This document shows, in pieces, positions 1 through 7,600 of a stretch of 61,924 bases of DNA. This stretch comes from Chryseobacterium sp. Leaf405 (lineage in GTDB: Bacteria > Bacteroidota > Bacteroidia > Flavobacteriales > Weeksellaceae). Location of the stretch: NCBI RefSeq assembly GCF_001425355.1, contig NZ_LMQN01000012.1, positions 618,918-680,841 of the forward strand, read 5' to 3'. Position numbers and translations under genes: made by a program. Within the stretch, counting starts at the first letter, position 1. The number at the start of each line of letters is the position of its first letter. Under the pieces are notes generated by a model. That model did not search any database. It saw only the letters and a list, made by a program, of their open reading frames with translations, and was not told the origin of the DNA.

Positions 1-1
1 T

Positions 2-416
2 ATTTCGAATTCTTTGCCTGATTTGCCGATAGAAATACCTGCAAGAAAAATTGTGCTAACTGAAATGACCAAAGAAGAAAGAGCTGAAGATATGCCAATG
101 GATAGAGAGTGCATGAGGTACGGTTCTGCAAATTTCAAAATTTAATCCAGCCGATGCGGCATGGTTACAGGATCCTATCATTATTGATAGAGAAATTATT
201 CTTAAATATACGGCAAAAGTATTCAGTCCGGCTTTTGGACCAAGACTACTATTGCAAATAGAAGACAGCCTTATATCAAAAAATAGTAAAATACATAGCG
301 GAATTTTAGGGACAGATGGAATGGGATATTTGTATTTACCCACTGCTTTAAGAAACTGGATTAAAAAATATGAGAAGCCTATTGAAATCGGTAATTTTTT
401 CATTCAAGACACTTAG
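2..416 (+). pseudogene. Unrecognised protein, 5' truncated by the window edge and frameshifted
   Basis: One reading frame is open from the left edge to a TAA at 143-145; the protein resumes in another frame at about 138 and stops at TAG 414-416. The switch lies in the A/T run aaatttcaaaattt, which looks like a short slipped duplication. The first part contains IVLTEMTKEERAED; the second contains WLQDPIIIDREI, FSPAFGPRLLLQ and LGTDGMGYLYLP, all protein-like. I do not recognise the family. It sits at the start of a run of small decayed genes, so it may be part of a toxin/immunity or secretion-linked cluster to the left, but that is inference. The 65-codon ORF overlapping its 3' end (370-567) has no supporting feature. 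Confidence 0.6.
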
Positions 417-752
417 CAAAATTATAGCTAACAGTAAATTTTGTGAGACAGTGATGCGAAACTCCAAAATTCAACGGATTGTCTACGGTTCAACTTTTAC
501 TCAAAAAATGAAATTTTCCAGTTCGATTACATGTTTACTGTACAACCGCAAAATTATTGATACATAAGTTAAATCTCAAAAAACGATAATATACGCCAAT
601 AGATTGCGTAGGAAGACTATACTTTTTAGAATTGTGAGCAACATAATTAATAAAAGCGGAAATCACTAACTTAAAAATGCATTATAGTAGTGGAAAATTT
701 TATAGGTAAGGACCAGGAAGCATGGAGAAAAAATTTTAGAGTGAATTCTAAA
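417..752. other. Gene-poor stretch with no recognisable gene
   Basis: AT-rich sequence between two broken genes. A 65-codon plus-strand ORF ends at 567, but its start lies inside the upstream reading frame and its composition is not convincing. Two short ATG starts near 722 and 753 are seen; the second begins the next broken gene. The only structured feature is the 18-bp boundary motif at 572-589. Confidence 0.5.
572..589 (+). repeat. Cassette-boundary motif, copy 1
   Basis: AATCTCAAAAAACGATAA. The same 18-mer or a near copy recurs at 1331, 2517, 3041 and 4008, always between genes of this small-gene cluster. Here it lies 5 bp after the stop codon of the preceding ORF. Confidence 0.7.
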
Positions 753-1291
753 ATGAAATCTTTTAATAAAAAACTATTGGCTTTGTAATACATCATTCTC
801 AAAAATGAAAGGACTGATAGCGGTTATTGGTATTTCGTTGGGGCTGATGAATTCATTAATTATTTTTCATATTTAGATATAGATGATTTTCAGGAACTTA
901 TTGCTGAAATCCCAAACTGGACTGAAGATCAAAAATTGATTTTAAGAGAGTGTTTATCATATGGCGTCCTAAGATATGATAATCACAGAAAATCTAAAAC
1001 TTTTGAGAATCAAAGTTTTCTTTTAACGTTTTTATTTTAGGTTACCAATGACGAGGATGTAAAAGCTTATATATTTGAAAATGCTGATATTATAAATGAT
1101 GGTCAACCGAAACCTTACCATTTATTAATAATGATTAAAACGTGGGCGGACGAAAATATTCCCCACACTTCCAATCAAATTCATTATCAAAATTTAGATG
1201 CTGCAATCAAAAAAACTAGCCGTTAGAGGTTGGTACAAGAACTGAATTAATTGCTCATATTAGATCAATATTTACTTGTTCGAACTTATAA
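753..1291 (+). pseudogene. Decayed immunity-like gene with two in-frame stops and a frameshift
   Basis: From ATG 753 one frame stays protein-like for 157 codons but is cut by TAA at 786-788 and TAG at 1038-1040, then ends at TAG 1224-1226. Segments include YWYFVGADEFINYFSYLD, AEIPNWTEDQKLILRECL and KPYHLLIMIKTWADENI. After a shift near 1215 the likely C-terminus (EVGTRTELIAHIRSIF) continues in another frame to TAA 1289-1291. The short acidic, tryptophan-containing character fits the many small immunity proteins of polymorphic-toxin clusters, but I cannot assign a family. Three independent lesions argue for real decay rather than a single sequencing error. Confidence 0.65.
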
Positions 1292-1330
1292 TTGAAATTA
1301 GTAAGACAACTTTAATTATGATAATAATTA

Positions 1331-1348
1331 AATCTCAAAAAAGTATTA
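1331..1348 (+). repeat. Cassette-boundary motif, copy 2 (diverged)
   Basis: AATCTCAAAAAAGTATTAA; the first 12 bases match copy 1 and the 3' part has diverged. It lies between the broken gene ending at 1291 and the gene starting at 1373. Confidence 0.6.
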
Positions 1349-1372
1349 AAAAGTAAATACAGACTATCACAG

Positions 1373-1726
1373 ATGAAAAAAGTAATATTCATTAATAAAG
1401 GACTCAATAATGAAGACATTAAAGCAGTAAAATGTGTAGATGATAAATACATGTTATTAAGCTATTTTGTTGGTCAATTCCGTTTTTTAGATGATATACA
1501 AGAAGTAATAGATGATTTAGAAAATGTAAAAAATGGATTACAAACGTGGGGCGACATAATATATCCTTTAGGAAATAATTGGGACATTGGTTATGGCAAT
1601 GGTAGTTTAGATGTTGAAAACAACGTAGCCTATTTTCTGACCGGAAATAAGTATAATAAAAGTTTTAAAATACCAATACAAGAATTTATCGATATAATGA
1701 AAGATTGGAAAGTTTTTATGACTTAA
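1373..1726 (+). CDS. Hypothetical small soluble protein (immunity-like)
   Basis: 117 aa with no signal peptide and no membrane segment. The sequence starts MKKVIFINKGL, is acidic in the middle (DDIQEVIDDLENV), and has a tryptophan/glycine-rich centre (WGDIIYPLGNNWDIGYG) and a helical C-terminus ending in DWKVF. This resembles small cytosolic immunity proteins in general shape only; I do not recognise the family. It starts about 25 bp after a boundary-motif copy and is one of the few intact genes in the cluster, flanked by a pseudogene and a truncated membrane-peptide gene. Confidence 0.6.
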   Translation: MKKVIFINKGLNNEDIKAVKCVDDKYMLLSYFVGQFRFLDDIQEVIDDLENVKNGLQTWGDIIYPLGNNWDIGYGNGSLDVENNVAYFLTGNKYNKSFKIPIQEFIDIMKDWKVFMT

Positions 1727-1789
1727 AACATTTGGAAATAATATAAATTAGAATTTATATTCCCACAAAATTATAAAACTAATTAATTT

Positions 1790-1921
1790 ATGAAAAAAAA
1801 GAAGTTCTATATTTTCACAATAATATTAGTAATTATTGTATTGCTAGCTTTTCTTTCTAATTATGAAAAAGGAGTGGAAGTTGGAACTTGGGGAATAAAT
1901 AGATCTATAAACTGGAGATGA
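1790..1921 (+). pseudogene. Small single-pass membrane peptide, copy 1, truncated by TGA
   Basis: 43 codons, starting MKKKKFYIF, then a hydrophobic helix (about residues 6-22), then a soluble tail with GVEVGTWGINRSINW. A second copy at 3852-3998 is 48 codons. In copy 1 codon 44 is TGA where copy 2 has TGG (Trp); beyond it the remaining codons (N F C F, stop at 1934-1936) can still be read. Both copies share the same upstream bases just before ATG (ctaattaattt) and similar 3' flanks, so the whole cassette was duplicated. Function unknown. Losing the last five residues may or may not inactivate it. Confidence 0.6.
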
Positions 1922-1979
1922 AACTTTTGCTTCTAAAAATAATTTAATATCAAAATAAGATAAAAAACTAAATAAATTA

Positions 1980-2444
1980 ATGGACAAAATACAACTGTAT
2001 AAAACCTTTTTTCAAAAAAGTAATTCCTATTATCTGGAGCAATTAAAATACTATGAACAGTGGAAAAAGTTTAGGTTTAGCTATTCAGCTTTAATATTTG
2101 GCGTCTTATGGTTTCTGTATAGAAAAATGTATCTGGAATTTTTTATTATTTTCTTTCTTTTCTATTTGGAAACAATTTTTGAAAATTTTGTTTTAACAAA
2201 GCTTATTGGAATTGAGCAAACAAAAGTTGTAAATATTTCTGTTACTATTGTTCTTATAATAACTTTAGGAATTATTGGAAATCATCTATATATCAAAAAA
2301 GCGAAAAGAACTCTGAAAAATGCTGAAGTAAAATATTCCGAAATCGAAAATCAAAAAGAATTTATCATTAAAAAAGGAGGGACAAGTTATATTTATGTAA
2401 CAATTTTACTAGCTCTATCTATACTTGGATTATTCATTAGTTAA
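1980..2444 (+). CDS. DUF2628-like small membrane protein
   Basis: 154 aa. After a charged N-terminus with tyrosines (YYLEQLKYYEQWKKF), it has FRFSYSALIFGVLWFLYRKMY, the pattern I associate with DUF2628: an aromatic/basic entry to a first membrane helix followed by W-F-L-Y-R-K-M-Y. Hydrophobic segments lie near residues 34-47, 51-65, 84-101 and 138-153, with a charged loop (KKAKRTLKNAEVKYSEIE) between the third and fourth. The role of this family is not known. The gene starts 43 bp after the truncated membrane peptide and is very AT-rich, like its neighbours. Confidence 0.65.
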   Translation: MDKIQLYKTFFQKSNSYYLEQLKYYEQWKKFRFSYSALIFGVLWFLYRKMYLEFFIIFFLFYLETIFENFVLTKLIGIEQTKVVNISVTIVLIITLGIIGNHLYIKKAKRTLKNAEVKYSEIENQKEFIIKKGGTSYIYVTILLALSILGLFIS

Positions 2445-2516
2445 AAGGATTGTAATGCATAACCAACAGTAGTTTTTTAATTTTTCGTATAAAAAAAGTT
2501 CAACTCATTTTAAAGT

Positions 2517-2535
2517 AAGTCTAAAAAAACGATAA
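2517..2535 (+). repeat. Cassette-boundary motif, copy 3
   Basis: AAGTCTAAAAAAACGATAA, one insertion and one substitution away from copy 1. It ends 1 bp before the ATG of the next gene (2537), so it replaces or overlaps the ribosome-binding region there. Confidence 0.65.
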
Positions 2536-2536
2536 A

Positions 2537-2950
2537 ATGATTTATATTGATAAAACCATATTTCCACATTGCTTTGTTGAAGAAAAAAGATTTGAATGGG
2601 GGGAGCCATACATTAATATGACGCCAATATTCAATTTGTCAATTAATCCGGGATTATCTGATATTGAATTTACTATTGAAATACTTGGCAAAAATAATTT
2701 TAAAAATAACTTAGATAAACTTTATAATATTCTGATCAACAAGGAAGAACATTTTCGTCTAGTAGATTTTAATGAACATATTTTGGATCGAGAATTTCTT
2801 ATAGGGAAAATATTGAATTTCATCAATGAAAATACAAATAAAATTGCGCCATGGGACAATGAATTTAAGATTTTTGGTGAAGAATTTTATTTGGAAATGA
2901 TTAAAGATGACTTGAAAAAATCATTAAAATTTGATAGAAAAATATATTGA
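2537..2950 (+). CDS. Hypothetical soluble protein (immunity-like)
   Basis: 137 aa, cytosolic (no signal or membrane segment). It starts MIYIDKTIFPHCFVEEKRFEWG and later has an aromatic and acidic C-terminal part with NKIAPWDNEFKIFGEEFY. Size, acidity and position in a cluster of small genes with a shared boundary motif suggest an orphan immunity protein, but the family is not recognised. The boundary motif lies immediately upstream, with no separate promoter visible. Confidence 0.55.
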   Translation: MIYIDKTIFPHCFVEEKRFEWGEPYINMTPIFNLSINPGLSDIEFTIEILGKNNFKNNLDKLYNILINKEEHFRLVDFNEHILDREFLIGKILNFINENTNKIAPWDNEFKIFGEEFYLEMIKDDLKKSLKFDRKIY

Positions 2951-3040
2951 TAAATTGCTATCTGAGTTGCTGTAGTATTAATATTGCAAAATACTAATCC
3001 AACATTTAATGTTATTTAACTTCCATGAATTCTAGGATGT

Positions 3041-3058
3041 AATATCAAAAAACGATAA
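3041..3058 (+). repeat. Cassette-boundary motif, copy 4
   Basis: AATATCAAAAAACGATAA, one substitution from copy 1. It lies 12 bp upstream of the ATG of a broken gene at 3070. Confidence 0.7.
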
Positions 3059-3069
3059 GGTGAAAAAGG

Positions 3070-3293
3070 ATGGAAAAAGTAATTCAAAAAATCTTAACTA
3101 CTGCTTTTCATCCCGATACCACCACACATAAAAACATCCTATTCACTTCGCTAGAAATACAATAGATAAGGCAAATGCGGTGGCTTGTGTTTATTGCCAA
3201 TGGACAAAACATTTAATAAATGCGGATGATCGGTCGAGAGCTGTTCAAGACTCTGACAACTTATTCCTATTTTTGAAAATATTAACTATGTAA
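3070..3293 (+). pseudogene. Decayed small gene with a frameshift
   Basis: ATG 3070 opens a 31-codon frame (MEKVIQKILTTAFHPDTTTH...) ending at TAG 3163-3165. A second frame beginning at about 3168 reads ANAVACVYCQWTKHLINADD and RSRAVQDSDNLFLFLKIL to TAA 3291-3293. The two halves together would make a protein of about 73 aa. The Cys-x-x-Cys-like VYCQW and the WTKHL stretch look like real protein sequence. Not recognised. A 25-codon ORF following it (from about 3305) is not supported. Confidence 0.45.
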
Positions 3294-3409
3294 GAATTAG
3301 TGTAATGAAAAATAAAACAGTAATCAATATCTATTTTCAATATAATTCTAAACCGTCTTTACCAAACAGTAAATGTAATTAGGTGTAATCCTTATTTGAA
3401 AGAAATATT

Positions 3410-3718
3410 ATGGAACTGAAAAATGAAATATTAGAAATTATTAAAATAACAGAAGCTAAACATTTAAATGATCCAACTGTTTCAAATGAAATGGATCTAT
3501 TAACACAATTAATGCTGATTGATGTTAATAATACTATAGTAGTATTGGAAGAATTAGAAATTGAAAATATATTGTGGCTAAGTTCAGATTTTGAGGAGTT
3601 ATCCTATAAATTTCAAAGCAAAGAATTTATAGAATGTTTGAAAAAACTAGAAGATAAATATCCGAATAAAATGAGTTCAGAAATACAGAATGCTATCGAA
3701 GCATATTATGGAGATTAA
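3410..3718 (+). CDS. Hypothetical small acidic protein (immunity-like)
   Basis: 102 aa, strongly acidic, predicted all-helical with no signal peptide. It contains TEAKHLNDPTVSNEMDLL, LEELEIENILWLSSDFEE and a C-terminal EIQNAIEAYYGD. The pattern of repeated Leu/Ile with Glu/Asp is usual for small helical immunity proteins, but the family cannot be named. The gene follows the decayed gene at 3070-3293 and precedes the second copy of the 48-aa membrane peptide. Confidence 0.55.
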   Translation: MELKNEILEIIKITEAKHLNDPTVSNEMDLLTQLMLIDVNNTIVVLEELEIENILWLSSDFEELSYKFQSKEFIECLKKLEDKYPNKMSSEIQNAIEAYYGD

Positions 3719-3851
3719 TAGAAATAAGTTTATTTATTGTAAAATGGAAAAAAATCACTAAAAAAATGGTTGTCCTGTATTTTATAAATTAATTTTCTTA
3801 GGATTTAAATGCTGACAAATAGATAACAAAACCATAAATACTAATTAATTT

Positions 3852-3998
3852 ATGAAAAAAAATAAGTTCTATATTTTCGCAATAATATTGGTAACTGTAG
3901 TATTCCTAGCTTTTTTTTCTAACTATAAAAAAGGAGTAGAAGTTGGAACCTGGGGAGTAAATAAATCAATAAACTGGGGATGGAACTTTGGTTTCTAA
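3852..3998 (+). CDS. Small single-pass membrane peptide, copy 2 (intact)
   Basis: 48 aa, too short for many gene finders. Start MKKNKFYIF, hydrophobic helix at residues 6-23, then the soluble tail KKGVEVGTWGVNKSINWGW and a C-terminal NFGF. It is a clear paralogue of 1790-1921: identical spacing, about 75 percent matching residues, same upstream bases before ATG. Conservation of the tail with mostly conservative changes suggests it was once under selection. No function known; a C-terminal tail rich in Gly, Trp and Asn outside one membrane helix could be a secreted or exposed determinant. Confidence 0.55.
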   Translation: MKKNKFYIFAIILVTVVFLAFFSNYKKGVEVGTWGVNKSINWGWNFGF

Positions 3999-4007
3999 AA
4001 ATAATTC

Positions 4008-4025
4008 AATCTCAAAAAACGATAT
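4008..4025 (+). repeat. Cassette-boundary motif, copy 5
   Basis: AATCTCAAAAAACGATAT, matching copy 1 in 17 of 18 bases. It lies 9 bp after the stop of the membrane-peptide gene and closes the plus-strand cluster; the genes to its right are on the other strand. Confidence 0.7.
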
Positions 4026-4060
4026 TAAATTAATCTTACAAAACGGGCGGTGATTATTTT

Positions 4061-4093
4061 AAAACCTTGCTATAAATATAATAGCAAGGTTTT
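4061..4093. terminator. Rho-independent terminator, bidirectional
   Basis: 11-bp perfect stem AAAACCTTGCT / AGCAAGGTTTT around an 11-nt A/T loop. It lies just past the stop of the minus-strand gene 4100-4702 and can also stop plus-strand transcripts. Confidence 0.85.
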
Positions 4094-4099
4094 AAATGA

Positions 4100-4702
4100 T
4101 TATGGGTAAATTTGAATATAAGTGTATTTTGTTCCACCAGAAGTAATTGAAAACCATTCACCATCCCCAAAGCTTGTTGAAACGTAGGAGCTCCCTGCGC
4201 TACAAGGAGTACCATCTCCCAATGTTCCGTTAAAATAGGATAGGGGTGATCCACCACTTACTGATGTATTAGTACCCGCATAAGTCATAAAAAACTTTGC
4301 ATACCTCCAGTCTGTGTACGTTGCAATAGCACCCATAGGATTTAAAGAAGGAAAGGTTGGAGGTTGAAATTGCTGTGAAGTTGGTGAAGTTGATATATGA
4401 TATATGTAAATAGGGTATAAACCATTGAAAGCAGGGGCTGCCGAATCCTTATAATTTTTGTAAACAAGTTGTTGTCCGTTTATATCGCTCGAATTTGCCG
4501 GAACTACAATTTGTGAAGGATTGGTAGCATTACCATCAAAGCCTATAGAAACCGAAGGATAGCATGGTGTCGAATCCGTTGCAGCGAATAATGCCGTATG
4601 AAAATCATAAGTTGAATAGTTGTTAACTGTCAAAATACTCTGTTGTGCAAACATATTTGTAAACAACAGAACTCCTGTAATGATAGTAAGTTTTTTTCTC
4701 AT
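4100..4702 (-). CDS. Secreted protein of unknown family (paralogue of 5716-6258)
   Basis: 200 aa with a Sec signal peptide (MRKKLTIITGVLLFTNMFA, cleavage likely before QQS). The mature part begins LTVNNYSTYDFHTALFA, has one CYPSV motif near residue 48, many Pro/Ser/Thr/Gly/Asn, and ends GEWFSITSGGTKYTYIQIYP. The paralogue shares the NYSxY start, CYPxV, a T-x-T-x-W pattern and the EWF-S/T-x-TSGG-T-x-Y-T ending. Likely an all-beta exported protein. It lies 5 bp after the lipoprotein gene 4708-5085 on the same strand, so the two are probably cotranscribed. Function unknown. Confidence 0.75.
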   Translation of the reverse strand: MRKKLTIITGVLLFTNMFAQQSILTVNNYSTYDFHTALFAATDSTPCYPSVSIGFDGNATNPSQIVVPANSSDINGQQLVYKNYKDSAAPAFNGLYPIYIYHISTSPTSQQFQPPTFPSLNPMGAIATYTDWRYAKFFMTYAGTNTSVSGGSPLSYFNGTLGDGTPCSAGSSYVSTSFGDGEWFSITSGGTKYTYIQIYP

Positions 4703-4707
4703 GATAA

Positions 4708-5085
4708 TTAATTTGATTGTTTAGCTATTTTAAGTGTTTCTGCATTTTTCCGTTGATGAATTTCTATTGCCCAGACCAGTATGGCGCTGACGTCCCCTTT
4801 TGTTTTGTCTTGTATTTGCGTATCTGTAAAACCTTCGGATTTTATCAAATCTTTAGCTGCCGGAAGAAGTATTTGTTTTCTTCGATCACTAAGCTCATGA
4901 CCAGATTGTCTTTTTTCTTCCTCGGTGGGCCTGTTTTCAGGATTTCCCAAACTTCTCATTGCTTTTGAAAAGTTTTCCATCTGCGGTGTTTTGAGGCTTT
5001 CAAGGTTGTTGACGGTAGTACTTTCTGTACCACAGGCTAATAGGCTAAAAGCTGCTAATGCATAGATTAACATGTTTCTTTTCAT
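4708..5085 (-). CDS. Small lipoprotein (paralogue of 5315-5689)
   Basis: 125 aa. The signal MKRNMLIYALAAFSLLACG carries a lipobox (LLAC) with Cys18 as the lipid anchor. The mature part is helical and charged: MENFSKAMRSLGNPENRPTE, then EEKRQ, ELSDRRKQILLPAAKDLIKS and VSAILVWAIEIHQRKN. The other copy keeps M-x-NF-x-KAM-x-SL, the NRxTxEEKR segment, ELSxRRKQ-x-L-x-PA-x-x-DLIKS and AI-x-VWA. Family not recognised. It directly precedes the secreted-protein gene 4100-4702. Confidence 0.75.
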   Translation of the reverse strand: MKRNMLIYALAAFSLLACGTESTTVNNLESLKTPQMENFSKAMRSLGNPENRPTEEEKRQSGHELSDRRKQILLPAAKDLIKSEGFTDTQIQDKTKGDVSAILVWAIEIHQRKNAETLKIAKQSN

Positions 5086-5314
5086 AATAAAATTTTAAAT
5101 GGTTGTTAAATTTATGAATTAATTCAAAATAATGTGATAATTATTTAAGTTAGTGAAGATTGTCTATTGAATAATTGCAGAATTGGATTTCTTGTTCAGT
5201 TTTTCTACGACATCTTTTTTTATGAATATTTCAGATTCAGTCAAATAATTTTTCTCTCGAATCTTTCTAATCACATTTCTTCAGGATAATTAAATTAAAA
5301 TTTAGAAGTTTTAA

Positions 5315-5689
5315 TTAGTTGAGCTTTCTGCTGTTTCTAATCTCATCATTTTTTTTCAAATTAATTTTTAATGCCCAAACTATAATTGCTGTAATATCAC
5401 TATTTGTCTGCTTTTTTATTTCATCTTCACTAACACCTGTTGATTTGATTAAGTCTAATGATGCCGGAACCAATAATTGTTTTCTTCTTTCACTGAGCTC
5501 AGCCGACCCACTTCTTTTTTCTTCTGCTGTAGCCCTATTCTGAGGATCCCTGAGACTTTTCATGGCTTTTTCAAAATTTTGCATTTCTACTGTTCTGCCA
5601 GGTTCGTTTAATACTGTAGCATTATCAGTTGCGCACGACATAAGTGTTAGAAACATTAAAATAAGTGTATATGTAATACTTTTTTTCAT
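5315..5689 (-). CDS. Small lipoprotein (paralogue of 4708-5085)
   Basis: 124 aa from the ATG at 5689; the frame is open 27 codons further upstream but that part overlaps the preceding gene and lacks a signal sequence. The start used here gives MKKSITYTLILMFLTLMSCA with lipobox LMSC. The body matches the neighbouring lipoprotein: MQNFEKAMKSLRDPQNRATA, EEKRSG, ELSERRKQLLVPASLDLIKS, AIIVWALKINLKKN. It starts 26 bp after the stop of the secreted-protein gene 5716-6258, which points to one transcript. Confidence 0.75.
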   Translation of the reverse strand: MKKSITYTLILMFLTLMSCATDNATVLNEPGRTVEMQNFEKAMKSLRDPQNRATAEEKRSGSAELSERRKQLLVPASLDLIKSTGVSEDEIKKQTNSDITAIIVWALKINLKKNDEIRNSRKLN

Positions 5690-5715
5690 ATTGGAAATTT
5701 TAAAATTATCTTTAA

Positions 5716-6258
5716 TTAGAATACTTGAACTACGGTATAGGCTGTCCCACCTGATGTAAGTGTAAACCATTCTGCTTCAGCATATGTTCCGACCTGATAT
5801 GTATTGAGTGTTCCGTTGCAAGTTCCTGTACCCATCGAAAAGTCACCATATGGATTGTTAGAACTGTCTTGCGCCTGAAAAATAAAATAGGTCCAGTCGG
5901 TACTGGTTGATACAGCACTTGTAGGATTTACTGCCGGATGATTGTAAGCTCTGTCTATACCGGGATTTGCTAAAGATGTTCTAACCCACCAGGTGTACAC
6001 AGGCATAGCCGAAGCATTAGAGGTAGAATATGTGTATTCTGAAATAAATGGTGCCGAAGGTGATCCGGCTGAAAAAGTGTTTGACCCTGTGCCTGGAGCA
6101 GGAACGGCTAAGACCGCAGGATAACAGCTTGATGGTCCATTGGCGCCAAATCTTGTCACCAGCTTATAACTCGAATAGTTATATACTGCTAGTTTCGACA
6201 GTTGCGCATAAGAATAATTCGCAGCAATAACTGCAATCATAAAAAGTAGTTTTTTCAT
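5716..6258 (-). CDS. Secreted protein of unknown family (paralogue of 4100-4702)
   Basis: 180 aa with signal peptide MKKLLFMIAVIAANYSYA, cleavage before QLS. The mature part starts LAVYNYSSYKLVTRFGAN, then CYPAVLAVPAPGTG, a Ser/Thr/Pro-rich middle with aromatic pairs (VYTWWVRTS, TDWTYFIFQA), and ends AEWFTLTSGGTAYTVVQVF. Likely exported and beta-rich. Gene order on the minus strand is secreted, lipoprotein, lipoprotein, secreted, so the two pairs are arranged head to tail with the lipoprotein genes in the centre. Confidence 0.75.
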   Translation of the reverse strand: MKKLLFMIAVIAANYSYAQLSKLAVYNYSSYKLVTRFGANGPSSCYPAVLAVPAPGTGSNTFSAGSPSAPFISEYTYSTSNASAMPVYTWWVRTSLANPGIDRAYNHPAVNPTSAVSTSTDWTYFIFQAQDSSNNPYGDFSMGTGTCNGTLNTYQVGTYAEAEWFTLTSGGTAYTVVQVF

Positions 6259-6924
6259 AGAGATTTGGTTTAAGATTAATATTATGTATTCTAAATGTAT
6301 TTGATCTATTTTGCAGTTATCCTATAAGTGGCATTCTGAATATATCTATATATTTAATAGGAAATCTGTGGTGAATGGGGTTCATCTACACCTCCAGCTA
6401 TGTGAAGTTAAAAATCGTTACATGGTAATTTTTAAAACTTTCAACAAAAGTCGGAGACTCCAAATTCTGACCATTATCTTTTGAAAGGAATTAAAAAATG
6501 ATAGTACTTAATTATTTTATTGATCACTATACAATGATTTAAAACGTTCTGGAAGAACTTTTATGTTTATTACTCTTGGTAAAGAGAAATATAATTCATG
6601 CATAATTTTCTAATCATTATGCTGAAAATGAAAGTGTTGTAATGCATATTTTATTTCGTGGTGTGGTGGTTATTAACTTGTTTTTATTATTTTACTATGT
6701 CAAATATATGTAAAAATTTTACATATTAATAACTTAATTTTTGATATTTAAACTGAATTATATTGTGTTAAATGTATTTAAAGATGCTTAGACAATAAAA
6801 TTAAAAATTTAATTCATATATTTTGGAAATATTTAGCAAACGGATATTAAGATAACTAAAGTTATAAATTCAACAGGCGATTAATAACCTCAGTGTACTG
6901 AGACTTTGTAAATATAATTAAGCA
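6259..6924. other. 666-bp AT-rich gap without a supported gene
   Basis: No ORF above about 30 codons with convincing composition, no RNA gene and no clear repeat. It contains the upstream regions of the secreted-protein gene (reading left) and of the GLPGLI gene (reading right). Probably decayed sequence. Confidence 0.5.
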
Positions 6925-7460
6925 ATGAAAGTATTATTTTTAATTTTTCTGTCATTTTGTTCTGGTACATTGACTGCGCAAAAAATTGACAGCTCAAATA
7001 TTAAGATCAGTTATATTGTAAAATTCCTAAAAGACACAACCGATCTAACTTCAAAAAAAGAAGAAATAACAGGTTTATGGATTGGGGGAAATACATCAAT
7101 TTTTAAAAGTGACCAAAAAGCGAAATACGATTCTCTCACTTTAGAAACTGTGAAAAAGAGTATTAAAAATGCAACAGATGGCAACATGATATTAGATTTT
7201 TCCAAACTTCCTAAGCCCTCTTTTATTCCTGAAGTATATAAAAAAGACAATAAAATAAATATTTTTGATAAAATCTTAAATACTACCTACGAATTTCAGG
7301 CGCAGGAAGAAATTGAATGGATAATTATTAATAAACCAAAACAATAGGAGCGTATAAATGCCGCAAGGCGACTGGTAGGTACAGAAATGAAAATATTACG
7401 GCCTGGTATACCGAAGAAATTCCTATTTCAGAAGGGCCATATACTTTTAAAGGGCTGCCG
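6925..7460 (+). pseudogene. GLPGLI-family protein, frameshifted and cut off inside the GLP motif
   Basis: The first 140 codons encode a signal peptide (MKVLFLIFLSFCSGTLTA) and the family's N-terminal part (VKFLKDTTDLTSKKEE, then FKSDQKAKYDSL, later WIIINKP). A one-base shift in the A-rich run near 7340 moves the rest to another frame: CRKATGRYRNENITAWYTEE, IPISEGPYTFKGLP. GLPGLI proteins are exported Bacteroidota proteins named for that motif; here the sequence stops after G-L-P at 7460 and runs into an unrelated reading frame. Function of the family is unknown. Confidence 0.8.
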
Positions 7461-7600
7461 GATTGGGAGGCGTTTGATAATTTTGCACACAATTATATAA
7501 CCAGAATTATCTGGATGGCAATCTACATTGTAATCTATGCATTTTTAACTATAGCATGGTGGCAGTGGCTGTTCCTGCCTGCTACTGTAATTATGGGTTC
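7461..7600 (+). pseudogene. Fragment of a fatty-acid (acyl-CoA) desaturase
   Basis: Fused in frame to the GLPGLI remnant, about 45 codons read DWEAFDNFAHNYITRIIW, then MAIYIVIYAFLTIAWWQWLF and LPATVIMG. This resembles the stretch of membrane-bound acyl-CoA desaturases with two hydrophobic segments that precedes the last histidine box; the His box itself is missing. The match is from memory of the family and needs a search. The frame then runs into topoisomerase-like sequence. Confidence 0.5.

Noticed and set aside
370..567. 65-codon plus-strand ORF
   Set aside because: Overlaps a clearer broken reading frame, has no start-region support and no recognisable composition.
5164..5274. 36-codon minus-strand ORF reading TESEIFIKKDVVEKLNKKSN
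   Set aside because: Protein-like, but needs a GTG start inside a gap with no promoter; more likely a remnant of a third lipoprotein copy. Not enough to call.
5690..5770. Upstream extension of the lipoprotein at 5315
   Set aside because: Would overlap the preceding secreted-protein gene and lose the lipobox start; the start at 5689 is preferred.
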